In this document: positions 29,562 to 37,897 of the stretch, in pieces
Layout: every line of letters starts with the position of its first letter
Numbering within the stretch: the first letter of the stretch is position 1
DNA from: SYIM01 sp039800205
GTDB lineage: Bacteria > Pseudomonadota > Gammaproteobacteria > Burkholderiales > Burkholderiaceae_E
Reading direction: 5' to 3'
DNA length: 64,000 nucleotides
Assembly: GCA_039800205.1 (NCBI GenBank)
Contig: JBDLRB010000280.1
Span: 1 to 64,000 of the forward strand
Program-made: the position numbers and the translations under genes
The notes under the pieces: model-generated
Told to the model about the DNA's origin: nothing
The model's input: only the letters and a program-made list of their open reading frames with translations
The model's database searches: none

Positions 29562-31769
29562 TCAGCGGGCCCAATCCACACCATTCAAGGTGTCCAGGCC
29601 CGCTTCGATCAGATGAACCGCCAGGCCGGCCGCCCAGACAGCCGCCACTGCGGCCACGAGCGGATCAACCGGCCGTTGATCCGGAGCTGGGGACGCCGCC
29701 CCACGAGCGCCGCCTAAGCGCAACGCCCGGACGGCGCTCAGATCCTCGCGAAGCGTCAACGAAGCGACCCGCTCATCGCCCTGCATCAACAGGACATGGG
29801 ACGCGTCGGCCGTCACCCAGCGGCGCCCTTGCGCGCGGTGGGCGATCAGTGCCTCGCAATCGGCGTCCATTGCAAAGTAGAGGATTTCGCCATCGGCGAG
29901 TTCCGCCATCGCGACCGCTTGTGGATCTTCGGCATTGAGCACGGCCACACCGTTCTTCAAGACCACATCGATCGGCGTCCGCAGCACACGCCACAACAGG
30001 TCCTCTGAATCAATGTATCGCGCGGGCACCATCGCGTGGGCCTCGACGCAGGTGAGTACGCCCACCTGCGATCGGTCATAAGCAAGCCCCTCATCGATCA
30101 AGGCCCGCACGGAATGCTCGAATATGGCCAGATCAACGGCTGGATTGATCAGCAATCGCCGCCCGGCCTCCCAACCCGTGCTGTCGCCCTGCGCAATCCG
30201 GCGCGAGCCCACAAACAGCCCTTCGCTGGAGGCGCAAGCGGTTCGGGCCGGCCCAAGTCTCATGAAGTGGTCGATCAGCCGAACCGTTTCGGTCGTGCCT
30301 GACGTACCTGCCACGCCAATGATCGGGATGCGGCCCGTCGCGCCCTCGCGAAAGAGATCATCGACCACCGAGTCCCCGACCGGGTAAGGCGGCACGCCCG
30401 GGGGCGTGACGTGTACGGTCAGCCCCGGTCCGGCGTTGACCTCAACAATCGCGCCGCGCTGCTCGCTCAGAGATTTGGAGATGTCTTCGACCACGAGGTC
30501 GATCCCGGCAATATCCAGGCCGATGATCCGCGCAGCCAGCACCGCTGCTCGGGCGGCCTCGGGGTGGACCAGTGCCGTGCAGTCAAAGCACACGTTCCCG
30601 TTACGTTGCACCAGCACAAGCTCGCCTGCGGGCGGAATCGATTCAGGCTCATAACCCTGAGTGCGCAGATCGATACGGGTCGCAGAGTCGATCCCCACCC
30701 GATTGAGGGGGCGATCGCGCTGCACGCCCCGGAGAGGATCGGAATTCAGCTGCTCGTCAATCAAGGTTCGAATACTGGAACGTCCATCGCCGGTGACATA
30801 GGCGGGTTGGCCTCGCGCAGCCGCGGCCAGGCGCCCCCCAATCACCAGGAGCCGGTGCTCGTTGCCTCGAACATGACGTTCGACCAGCACGGCGGAGCCC
30901 TCGCGCGCCGCAACCGGGAACGCAGCCTCGACCTGTTCTCGGGTCTGAAGATCGAGACAAACGCCCCGGCCATGGTTGCCGTCGATGGGCTTGACCACGA
31001 CCGGTAGGCCGATCTCCTGAGCGACCTCCCAGGCCTGTGCGGCATCTGCGACCACCTGCCCCTCGGGAATGGGCAGGCCGCACGCGGACAGCAATTGTTT
31101 GGTCAGGTCCTTGTCGGTCGAGATCCCCTCGGCAATGGCACTGGTCCGATCCGTCTCAGCCGTCCAGATTCGGCGCTGCGCGCTGCCGTACCCCAGCTGT
31201 ACGAGATTGCCCTCGTTGAGCCGGATCATCGGAATCCGCCGATCGTCGGCGGCCTGTACGATCGCCGCCGTGCTGGGGCCCAGGCAATGCCGGTCGGCCA
31301 GATCCTCGATGTCCGCGATCAGACCCGCCAGATCGAACGGCCGATCCTCGATCGCTGCCATCAACACGTCCCGAGCCCCTTCCAGTGCACGCAGGGTCAC
31401 ACGCTCGTGCCAGAGGCTCACGACGACCTTGTAGATCCCGCGGGCGGAGACCTCTCGGGCTCGTCCAAAGCCGCCGCCGGGCATGCCCGCCAGCGCCTGC
31501 AATTCCAGAGTGAGATGCTCAAGAATATGACCGGGCCAGGTGCCCTCCCTGAGCCTGCGGATGAATCCCCCCGGCTCGTCATAACTGCACCGATGGGCCT
31601 CAAGACCGGGCATCCAGTCGACCAGGCGATCCGGCAGGCCGGGGATCAGGTTTGAGGGGAAATCCTCGAGATCACCGATATCAATCAGTGCCTCCAGGGC
31701 AGGGTCGTACGTCCACATGTTCGGGCCGCGCAGGTAGACGACCGAGACAATCTCGATGAGGCGTTTCAC
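29562..31769 (-). CDS. Second cyanophycin synthetase with degraded Mur-ligase P-loop
   Basis: A 735-residue CphA paralogue beginning with a GTG codon. The N-terminal domain and ATP-grasp core (VVVKPIDGNHGRGVCLDL) are well kept. In the Mur-ligase-like domain the P-loop reads GTSGTTETVRL (residues ~485-495) instead of GTNGKTTTVRL, losing the nucleotide-binding lysine. The domain is also about 120 residues shorter than in the neighbour. The Asp-adding ATP-grasp activity may persist, while the Arg-adding activity is probably lost. It lies 63 bases upstream of the intact synthetase, so co-expression is likely. It may act as a partner, a primer enzyme or a variant-polymer enzyme. Confidence 0.92.
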   Translation of the reverse strand: MKRLIEIVSVVYLRGPNMWTYDPALEALIDIGDLEDFPSNLIPGLPDRLVDWMPGLEAHRCSYDEPGGFIRRLREGTWPGHILEHLTLELQALAGMPGGGFGRAREVSARGIYKVVVSLWHERVTLRALEGARDVLMAAIEDRPFDLAGLIADIEDLADRHCLGPSTAAIVQAADDRRIPMIRLNEGNLVQLGYGSAQRRIWTAETDRTSAIAEGISTDKDLTKQLLSACGLPIPEGQVVADAAQAWEVAQEIGLPVVVKPIDGNHGRGVCLDLQTREQVEAAFPVAAREGSAVLVERHVRGNEHRLLVIGGRLAAAARGQPAYVTGDGRSSIRTLIDEQLNSDPLRGVQRDRPLNRVGIDSATRIDLRTQGYEPESIPPAGELVLVQRNGNVCFDCTALVHPEAARAAVLAARIIGLDIAGIDLVVEDISKSLSEQRGAIVEVNAGPGLTVHVTPPGVPPYPVGDSVVDDLFREGATGRIPIIGVAGTSGTTETVRLIDHFMRLGPARTACASSEGLFVGSRRIAQGDSTGWEAGRRLLINPAVDLAIFEHSVRALIDEGLAYDRSQVGVLTCVEAHAMVPARYIDSEDLLWRVLRTPIDVVLKNGVAVLNAEDPQAVAMAELADGEILYFAMDADCEALIAHRAQGRRWVTADASHVLLMQGDERVASLTLREDLSAVRALRLGGARGAASPAPDQRPVDPLVAAVAAVWAAGLAVHLIEAGLDTLNGVDWAR

Positions 31770-31888
31770 GGCTGAAATCGGGGGGTGGGAAGCGGTGCGG
31801 GGGGGGGCGATCGCCGGAGGGCGGACGGTGCTGGGCTTGAGGGGCTGACGGGCGGTTTGTCGGTGTCGTCAAAATTGCTTCACGGAAT

Positions 31889-31917
31889 ACTGTACGCTTG
31901 TCGACCGAATAACGGAA
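31889..31917 (-). promoter_or_regulatory. Candidate promoter for the cyanophycin synthetase pair
   Basis: On the minus strand, TTCCGT (31917-31912) and TACAGT (31894-31889) are 17 bases apart, about 120 bases before the GTG start. A run of nine G (31799-31807) lies in the presumed leader. Pattern only. Confidence 0.3.
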
Positions 31918-31929
31918 ATCTCCTGTCTC

Positions 31930-34221
31930 GTGAACCTGCCTATTCAGGCCCATGCCCCCATTGACGACGCAGCCTTTGCGTCGGGTCATCCGGCCCGCCC
32001 CGCGCCGATCGAGCAGGACGAACAGGTCATCGCAAGCATCGAAACCGACCTCGATGATCGCATGCGTTACCGGGCAGGCGAGGTGGTCCTGACGGATCGC
32101 CGCATCCTTGCCCGCACCGCATCGGATGCCTGGTCGAGTTGGCCGATCGTCGAATCGAGCGCACTGACGCTGAGCGATCATGCCGGCGTGGGTCACCTCG
32201 AACTCAGCGCGGGCCCGTCCCTGCAGTCCGCCTGGCACTTTACGCTGGGTGCGCTGCCCGCCGCGCAGCGCCTCCTCGAGTCCTTCGAGGCCTTGCGCCG
32301 GGGCTCACCGCTGCAGTCGGCCACATCGGCTGTACGCTGCGAGCGCTGTGGCGCGGATATCCCGGACGAAGCCGAGGAGTGCCCCCGTTGCGAAGCCGAA
32401 ACCAGTACGGCACCGTCGACCTGGACATTGTTCAGGTTGTGGCGTTTCGCCCGACCCTACCGCGGTCAGTTGCTGCTCGGTCTGATACTGACCATCGCCT
32501 CGACGGCAGCCACACTCGTTCCGCCCTACCTGACGATGCCGCTGATGGACGACGTCCTGATCCCCTATCAGAACGGCACGCCGATCGACATTGGACAGGT
32601 CACTCTGCTGTTGTCGGGCTTGCTCGCCGCAGCGCTGATCGCCTGGGCGCTCGGCTGGGCACGCACCTACATCCTCGCGCTGGTCTCCGAACGCATCGGT
32701 GCGGACCTGCGCACCAGCACCTACGACCATCTGATGAAGCTCTCGCTGCAATACTTTGGCGGCAAACGCACCGGTGATCTGATTGCGCGGATCGGCAACG
32801 AGACCGACCGAATCTGTCTGTTTCTGTCGCTGCACCTGCTCGACTTTCTGACCGATGTGCTGATGATCGCGATGACCGCCGCGATCCTGATCTCGATCGA
32901 CCCCTGGCTCGCGCTCGTGACGCTGACGCCGCTGCCGGTCATCGTCTGGATGATCCATCTGGTCCGTGACCGCCTGCGCCACGGGTTTGAGAAGGTGGAC
33001 CGAATCTGGGGCGAAGTCACCAACGTTCTCGCCGACACGATTCCAGGTATTCGAGTCGTCAAGGCCTTCGCTCAGGAATCGCGCGAATCCGGACGATTTC
33101 GCGAGGCCAACGAGCACAACCTCGCGATCAACGATCGGGTGAACCGCGTCTGGGCCCTGTTTTCGCCCACGGTCACGCTGATGACCGAAATCGGACTGCT
33201 GGTGGTGTGGGCCTTCGGCATCTGGCTGGTTTCGAGAGACCAGGTGAGCGTGGGCGTCTTGACAGCGTTTCTTGCCTATATCGGACGCTTTTACACCCGC
33301 CTCGATTCGATGAGCCGGATCGTTTCGTTCACGCAGAAAGCCGCCGCCGGCGCCAAACGGATCTTCGATATTCTCGATCATGTGTCGAGCGTGCCGGAAT
33401 CCAGCCAACCCGTCCGGATCGGACCGATCAGCGGCCGGATCGAACTGCGCAACGTCGGCTTTCGCTACGGCAGTCGTTCGGTCGCGGGCGGCATCAACCT
33501 GACCATCGAGCCCGGCGAGATGATTGGCCTGGTCGGTCACAGTGGCTCGGGCAAGAGCACCCTGGTCAATCTGATCTGCCGCTTTTATGACGTCACCGAA
33601 GGCGCCATTCTGGTCGACGGCGTCGACATCAGGTCACTGGCGCTTGCAGATTACCGTCGCAACATCGGGCTGGTGCTTCAGGAGCCCTTCCTGTTTTTCG
33701 GAACCATTGCCGACAACATCGCATACGGCCGGCCCGACGCACGTCGAGACGAGATCATTGCCGCAGCGCGGGCCGCCCATGCTCATGAGTTCATTCTCCG
33801 ATTGCCGCATGGCTACGACTCACTGGTGGGCGAGCGCGGTCAGGCGCTCTCGGGCGGAGAGCGTCAGCGAATCTCGATTGCACGCGCACTCCTGATCGAC
33901 CCCCGTTTGCTGATCCTGGACGAAGCGACGTCATCGGTCGACACACAGACCGAAACGGAAATCCAGAAGGCGCTCGACAATCTGGTTCGGGGTCGGACGA
34001 CCATCGCGATTGCGCACCGACTGAGTACGCTGCGGCAGGCCGACCGGCTGGTGGTACTCGACCGGGGGCGTGTCGTCGAACAAGGTCCGCACGACACGCT
34101 GATGCAGCGTGAAGGCCACTACTACCGCCTGTATCAGGCGCAGTTACGCAACGTCGATACCGAAGACCCTCCGCCCTGGCCCGTTTCGCCACAAGGCGGC
34201 CGGATCACGACCCACAACTGA
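31930..34221 (+). CDS. Cyanophycin-associated ABC exporter with N-terminal PH-like and zinc-ribbon regions
   Basis: A 763-residue fused permease-ATPase. Residues ~25-125 look like a small beta-rich domain with a VVLTDRRIL motif seen in bacterial PH-like domains. Residues ~137-155 hold a zinc-ribbon (CERCGADIPDEAEECPRCEA). Six membrane helices follow at about 165-450, then the ATPase at about 485-745 with GHSGSGKST, LSGGERQR and LLILDEATSSVD. The TM-NBD half resembles MsbA/lipid-type exporters and should work as a homodimer. It starts with GTG, divergent from the synthetases. An ABC protein of this kind is recurrently linked to cyanophycin genes, but its substrate is unknown to me. Confidence 0.85.
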   Translation: MNLPIQAHAPIDDAAFASGHPARPAPIEQDEQVIASIETDLDDRMRYRAGEVVLTDRRILARTASDAWSSWPIVESSALTLSDHAGVGHLELSAGPSLQSAWHFTLGALPAAQRLLESFEALRRGSPLQSATSAVRCERCGADIPDEAEECPRCEAETSTAPSTWTLFRLWRFARPYRGQLLLGLILTIASTAATLVPPYLTMPLMDDVLIPYQNGTPIDIGQVTLLLSGLLAAALIAWALGWARTYILALVSERIGADLRTSTYDHLMKLSLQYFGGKRTGDLIARIGNETDRICLFLSLHLLDFLTDVLMIAMTAAILISIDPWLALVTLTPLPVIVWMIHLVRDRLRHGFEKVDRIWGEVTNVLADTIPGIRVVKAFAQESRESGRFREANEHNLAINDRVNRVWALFSPTVTLMTEIGLLVVWAFGIWLVSRDQVSVGVLTAFLAYIGRFYTRLDSMSRIVSFTQKAAAGAKRIFDILDHVSSVPESSQPVRIGPISGRIELRNVGFRYGSRSVAGGINLTIEPGEMIGLVGHSGSGKSTLVNLICRFYDVTEGAILVDGVDIRSLALADYRRNIGLVLQEPFLFFGTIADNIAYGRPDARRDEIIAAARAAHAHEFILRLPHGYDSLVGERGQALSGGERQRISIARALLIDPRLLILDEATSSVDTQTETEIQKALDNLVRGRTTIAIAHRLSTLRQADRLVVLDRGRVVEQGPHDTLMQREGHYYRLYQAQLRNVDTEDPPPWPVSPQGGRITTHN

Positions 34222-34229
34222 GCTCAATC

Positions 34230-34691
34230 ATGAGTGCCCGACTGATCAAGATGCCCGATGGACGCCTGCGCTACGTCGATCCGGACGGACAACCGCACGA
34301 CCCCGTCACACCCGTCCGGGCCTTTCCGATCTCGTCGCCGAAACTGGGATTCTCACTGCTGAGCGCGGACGGCCATGAGCTCCTCTGGATTGATTCGCTG
34401 GACGACCTCCCCGATGATGAACGTGAACTGATCGAAACGGCGCTGACGGGACGTGAATTCATGCCCGAGATCAGGCGCCTGGTCGCAGTGTCGGGCTTTG
34501 TCACACCGTGCACGTGGACCGTCGACAGCGATCGGGGCGAAACCCGTTTTGTACTGAAGGGTGAGGAAGATATCCGCAGACTGAACGCCCACACCCTTCT
34601 GATTGCCGACAATCAAGGCATCCATTACCTGCTTCGCGACCTGACCGGTCTGGACCGTCAGAGCCGGAAGCTCCTCGATCGCTTTCTCTAG
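34230..34691 (+). CDS. DUF1854 protein, cyanophycin-associated
   Basis: A 153-residue soluble protein without signal peptide or membrane helix, belonging to the DUF1854 family. It has a LLSADGHELLWIDSLDDLP segment in the first half and an LLIADNQGIHYLLRDLTGLDRQSRKLLDRFL-type C-terminus, seen here in pieces. It begins 9 bases after the ABC exporter stop, so the two form an operon. The family has no established biochemical role. Recurring linkage to cyanophycin genes suggests an accessory to the exporter or the polymer machinery. This role is inferred from context only. Confidence 0.8.
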   Translation: MSARLIKMPDGRLRYVDPDGQPHDPVTPVRAFPISSPKLGFSLLSADGHELLWIDSLDDLPDDERELIETALTGREFMPEIRRLVAVSGFVTPCTWTVDSDRGETRFVLKGEEDIRRLNAHTLLIADNQGIHYLLRDLTGLDRQSRKLLDRFL

Positions 34692-34718
34692 AACACCACC
34701 GACACCTGCGCCTGGCCC

Positions 34719-35945
34719 CTACTCCGCACGCAAGGCCTGCGCGGGCGTGAGCCGCGCAGCCCGTAGCGCCGGATACAAACCGAAGCAGATCCCAGCCAGC
34801 GCACTGGCCGCCAGTGCAGCACCCGCTGCCTGCAGCGTCACGATGGCATCCACCCCGAACTGAGCGGCCGCAATCCAGGCAACCGCGATACCGCTAACCA
34901 GGCCCACCACGCCGCCCACCACACAGACCGTCATCGCTTCGAGCAGGAACTGCACCGCGATATCGCGCCTGCGCGCGCCAATCGCCATCCGCAGACCGAT
35001 TTCTCGCGTGCGTTCGGTCACGGTCACCAGCATGATGTTCATGATGCCGATCCCCCCAACCAGAAGGCTCACGGACGCAATCGTGGCGAGCAACGTCCTC
35101 ATCGCTCCGGCCGTACGCTGCTCGCTCTCGTAGAACGAGTCCTGCCGGCGAATCATGAAATCATCCTCAAGCCCTTCCCCGATTCGGTGCCGGGTCCGAA
35201 GCAACAGGCGAACGTCGGCCTCCACCTGAGCGAGTCGATCCGCACGATCGGCCTCGACCAGCACGCGGTGGACACGGTCTGGAAAGGCGCTGCCGAACAG
35301 ATCCCGCCGGACGGTCGTCAAGGGCACGTAGACAATGTCGTCGAAATCCCACCCATCCAGCGAATGCCCCTTGCGCGCCAGAACCCCCACCACGGTGAAG
35401 GGAACGTTTCGGATACGAAAGCTTTCACCGACGGGCGGTTGCCCGGCAAAGAGCTTCTCGGCAACGGTTGCACCGATGACGGCCTTGCGGGCAGCGGTCC
35501 TCAGATCCTGCTCATCGAATAACCCACCGTCCACCACCTGCCAGTCACGGATCTCGATGATGCCGGGCCACGCGCCCTGGACCGGACCCAACCAGTTCCG
35601 GGCGTCATGCACCATCTGGACGGAGTTCCAGGTGGTGGGCGAGACGGCTCGCACAGACGGCGTGGCCGCGATCGCAGCCACATCGCCCAGTGTGATGGTC
35701 GGCGTGGCACCGGAGGCTTGCCGAACCCCGCCACTGGTCGGTGCGCCCGAGGTGACCACCAGCACGTTGCTGCCGAGCGAACGCATGACCTGCTTGACCC
35801 GCTCCTGCGACCCTTGCGCGACGGCCAGCATCACGACCACCGACCCCACCCCCACGATCATCCCGAGCATCGCGAGACCTGTGCGTAGCGGATGAATCGC
35901 GAGCGCTTTCCACGCCTGCGCGGCCAGCGTCAGAAACATGCCCAT
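34719..35945 (-). CDS. MacB-like ABC transporter permease (FtsX family), without ATPase domain
   Basis: A 408-residue inner-membrane protein. One helix lies near the N-terminus (ALAIHPLRTGLAMLGMIVGVGSVVVMLA), followed by a large periplasmic MacB-PCD region (about 60-280) and three C-terminal helices. The conserved ERTREIGLRMAIGARRRDI segment is present. MacB proteins normally carry the ATPase at the N-terminus. Here the protein starts directly with the permease, and no ATPase gene is adjacent. It is 17 bases downstream of the adaptor gene and convergent with the DUF1854 gene. Substrates of such systems include macrolides, peptides and haem precursors; none can be assigned here. Confidence 0.88.
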   Translation of the reverse strand: MGMFLTLAAQAWKALAIHPLRTGLAMLGMIVGVGSVVVMLAVAQGSQERVKQVMRSLGSNVLVVTSGAPTSGGVRQASGATPTITLGDVAAIAATPSVRAVSPTTWNSVQMVHDARNWLGPVQGAWPGIIEIRDWQVVDGGLFDEQDLRTAARKAVIGATVAEKLFAGQPPVGESFRIRNVPFTVVGVLARKGHSLDGWDFDDIVYVPLTTVRRDLFGSAFPDRVHRVLVEADRADRLAQVEADVRLLLRTRHRIGEGLEDDFMIRRQDSFYESEQRTAGAMRTLLATIASVSLLVGGIGIMNIMLVTVTERTREIGLRMAIGARRRDIAVQFLLEAMTVCVVGGVVGLVSGIAVAWIAAAQFGVDAIVTLQAAGAALAASALAGICFGLYPALRAARLTPAQALRAE

Positions 35946-35962
35946 ACGCGTCCCGTCCGCGC

Positions 35963-37147
35963 TCAGAACAAACGCAAACGGAAGCCGCGTGACGCACCGG
36001 CGCCCTCGACCCGCTCGCCCACGGCGACCCGATCATCATCGGATAAACGGCCCGGCGCGAGCACTTCGGTGAGCGCACCATCGCTGATCCCCAGTGAGAC
36101 CGGCCGGCGCAACAATACGGGTCGGCCCTCGCGCTCGGTGGCAAGATGCACCCAACCGACGAAGCCCGTCACCGATGAAACCGAAGCACCCGTCTCGTCC
36201 TCGACAACGGAAGACGCGTCCGAAGGACGGAACCGAAGGGCCAGGTTCGGCACCCTGAGCACCTCATCGCGCCGCGCCACCTCGATACTGACATTCGCAG
36301 TCATGCCAGGCAGCAGTCGCCCATCGTCGTTTCGCGTTGCGAGCACAACGTTGTAGGTCACAACGTTCTGTTCAATCTTTGGATTGAGACGGATCTGTCG
36401 AACTTTCGCCGAAAAGCTCCGTTCGCCCAGCGCATCGACCCGAAAGCTCGCCGACATCCCCACCTTGAGCCGCGCCACGTCGGCCTCGGCCACATTGGTG
36501 TCGATCTGCATATCGCGGAGATCACGCGCGATCATGAACAGGGTCGGCGTCTGAAAACTCGCCGCCACGGTCTGGCCGATGTCGACACTTCGGGCGATCA
36601 CCACGCCGTCGATCGGCGACCGGATCGCGGTCAGAGACAGGTTGGTGCGCTCGCGCGAGATCTGGGCTTCGATCGCGCGCATGCGCGCGGCGGTGAGTTC
36701 GACCGACTGGCGGTCATCGTCGGCCTGTGCGGGCGAAATGAACCCCCGCGCCGCCAGGTCCTCGCTGCGTGCGAGCTTGCGGCGCGCCACCGTATGCTGG
36801 GTGCGAACCTCGGCCAGGTTGGCCTGGAGCTGCGCCAGCTGCGCCTCGATCAGCGAGGGATCGAGTTCCGCAAGCAGCTGCCCCGCTTTGACCGGTTGAT
36901 TGAAATCAACGAACACATTGCGGATCCGGCCCGAGATCTGGGTCCCCACATTGACCAGAACCACCGGGTTGAGGGTACCGGTGGCACTGACGGACTGGAT
37001 GACCGGACCCGTGGAGAGGGGTTGCAGGCGAAAGCGCGCTTCGAGATCCGCCTCGGGCTCGGGGACAGCCAGGAATACCCGGGCGCCCAGCCAGGCAACC
37101 AGCACGATCAGAACGACAGCAAACAAAGAGACCAGACGGCGCATCAT
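35963..37147 (-). CDS. MacA/HlyD-family periplasmic adaptor subunit
   Basis: A 394-residue adaptor with an N-terminal anchor helix (LVSLFAVVLIVLVAWLGARVFLAV). It has a lipoyl-like half-motif (GTLNPVVLVNVGTQISGRI), a coiled-coil hairpin at about residues 100-165, the second lipoyl half (TAIRSPIDGVVIARSVDIGQTVAA) and a beta-barrel region. It would bridge the inner-membrane permease and an outer-membrane TolC-type channel. It is the first gene of a two-gene operon with the MacB-like permease. The 246-base upstream gap to the [2Fe-2S] gene contains no gene. Confidence 0.9.
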   Translation of the reverse strand: MMRRLVSLFAVVLIVLVAWLGARVFLAVPEPEADLEARFRLQPLSTGPVIQSVSATGTLNPVVLVNVGTQISGRIRNVFVDFNQPVKAGQLLAELDPSLIEAQLAQLQANLAEVRTQHTVARRKLARSEDLAARGFISPAQADDDRQSVELTAARMRAIEAQISRERTNLSLTAIRSPIDGVVIARSVDIGQTVAASFQTPTLFMIARDLRDMQIDTNVAEADVARLKVGMSASFRVDALGERSFSAKVRQIRLNPKIEQNVVTYNVVLATRNDDGRLLPGMTANVSIEVARRDEVLRVPNLALRFRPSDASSVVEDETGASVSSVTGFVGWVHLATEREGRPVLLRRPVSLGISDGALTEVLAPGRLSDDDRVAVGERVEGAGASRGFRLRLF

Positions 37148-37393
37148 GACGCATCAGAGAAGTGAACGGAACATTGGGGCCCGGCGGAGGGTGGCCCCGG
37201 GTGCACAACGCCCATCCGTCGGACGTCTCCCGGTATTTCGCGCCGCAACATTACCAAGAAACCTCAAGCGCCGCGCGGATTGGCCCCAAATCAAGGCGGA
37301 CGCTTGAATTCCCACACTGGTAAACCGGGTATCGAGTCTGCCCCCTGTCGGCTCGCGAAGAATCTCCCGTCATTCGACGAGGAGACTCACTTC

Positions 37394-37897
37394 ATGGCGA
37401 CACTCACGGTCAATGGGCAGATTCGGCAGGTGGACGCCGACCCGGACACCCCGCTTCTCTGGGCGCTGAGGGAACAGCTCGGCTTGACCGGGACCAAGTA
37501 TGGGTGCGGGATCGCAGCGTGCGGCGCGTGCACGGTGCACATCGATGGCGTGCCCGTCCGGAGTTGCGTGCGGCCCCTCTCGACGATTGAGCCGAGCCAG
37601 GCCATCACAACGATCGAGGGCCTGTCGCCCGACGCCTCGCACCCGGTCCAGAAGGCCTGGGTGGCGCTCGATGTCCCTCAGTGCGGCTACTGCCAGAGCG
37701 GCATGATCATGGCGGCCGTCGCATTGCTGAAGGAGAAACCTCAGCCCACCGATCGGGAGATTGACGAGGCCATGACGAACATCTGCCGCTGCGGTACCTA
37801 CAACCGGGTTCGCGCGGCAATCAAGGTGGTCGCCCAGGGCGGCAACCCCAGACTCGCGGGGCTTGCGATCCAGCACGCAGACGGGAGCACGACATGA
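37394..37897 (+). CDS. [2Fe-2S] subunit of a xanthine-oxidase-family molybdenum hydroxylase (IorA-like)
   Basis: A 167-residue iron-sulfur protein. The plant-type cluster is set by Cys38, Cys43, Cys46 and Cys58, and the second cluster by Cys97, Cys100, Cys131 and Cys133 (CGYCQSGMIM and CRCGTY). It transfers electrons from the molybdenum site of the next gene product. ATG 37394 has a GGAGA ribosome site and gives the normal start. The open frame from 37280 is an artefact. The gene overlaps the large subunit by 4 bases. IorA-type units are known for isoquinoline, aldehyde or nicotinate-like substrates; the substrate here is unknown. Confidence 0.92.
   Translation: MATLTVNGQIRQVDADPDTPLLWALREQLGLTGTKYGCGIAACGACTVHIDGVPVRSCVRPLSTIEPSQAITTIEGLSPDASHPVQKAWVALDVPQCGYCQSGMIMAAVALLKEKPQPTDREIDEAMTNICRCGTYNRVRAAIKVVAQGGNPRLAGLAIQHADGSTT

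Noticed and set aside
37176..37198. GGGGCC and GGCCCC inverted arms upstream of the MacA-like gene
   Set aside because: Only 6 bases with an 11-base loop in very GC-rich sequence. Not distinguishable from chance.
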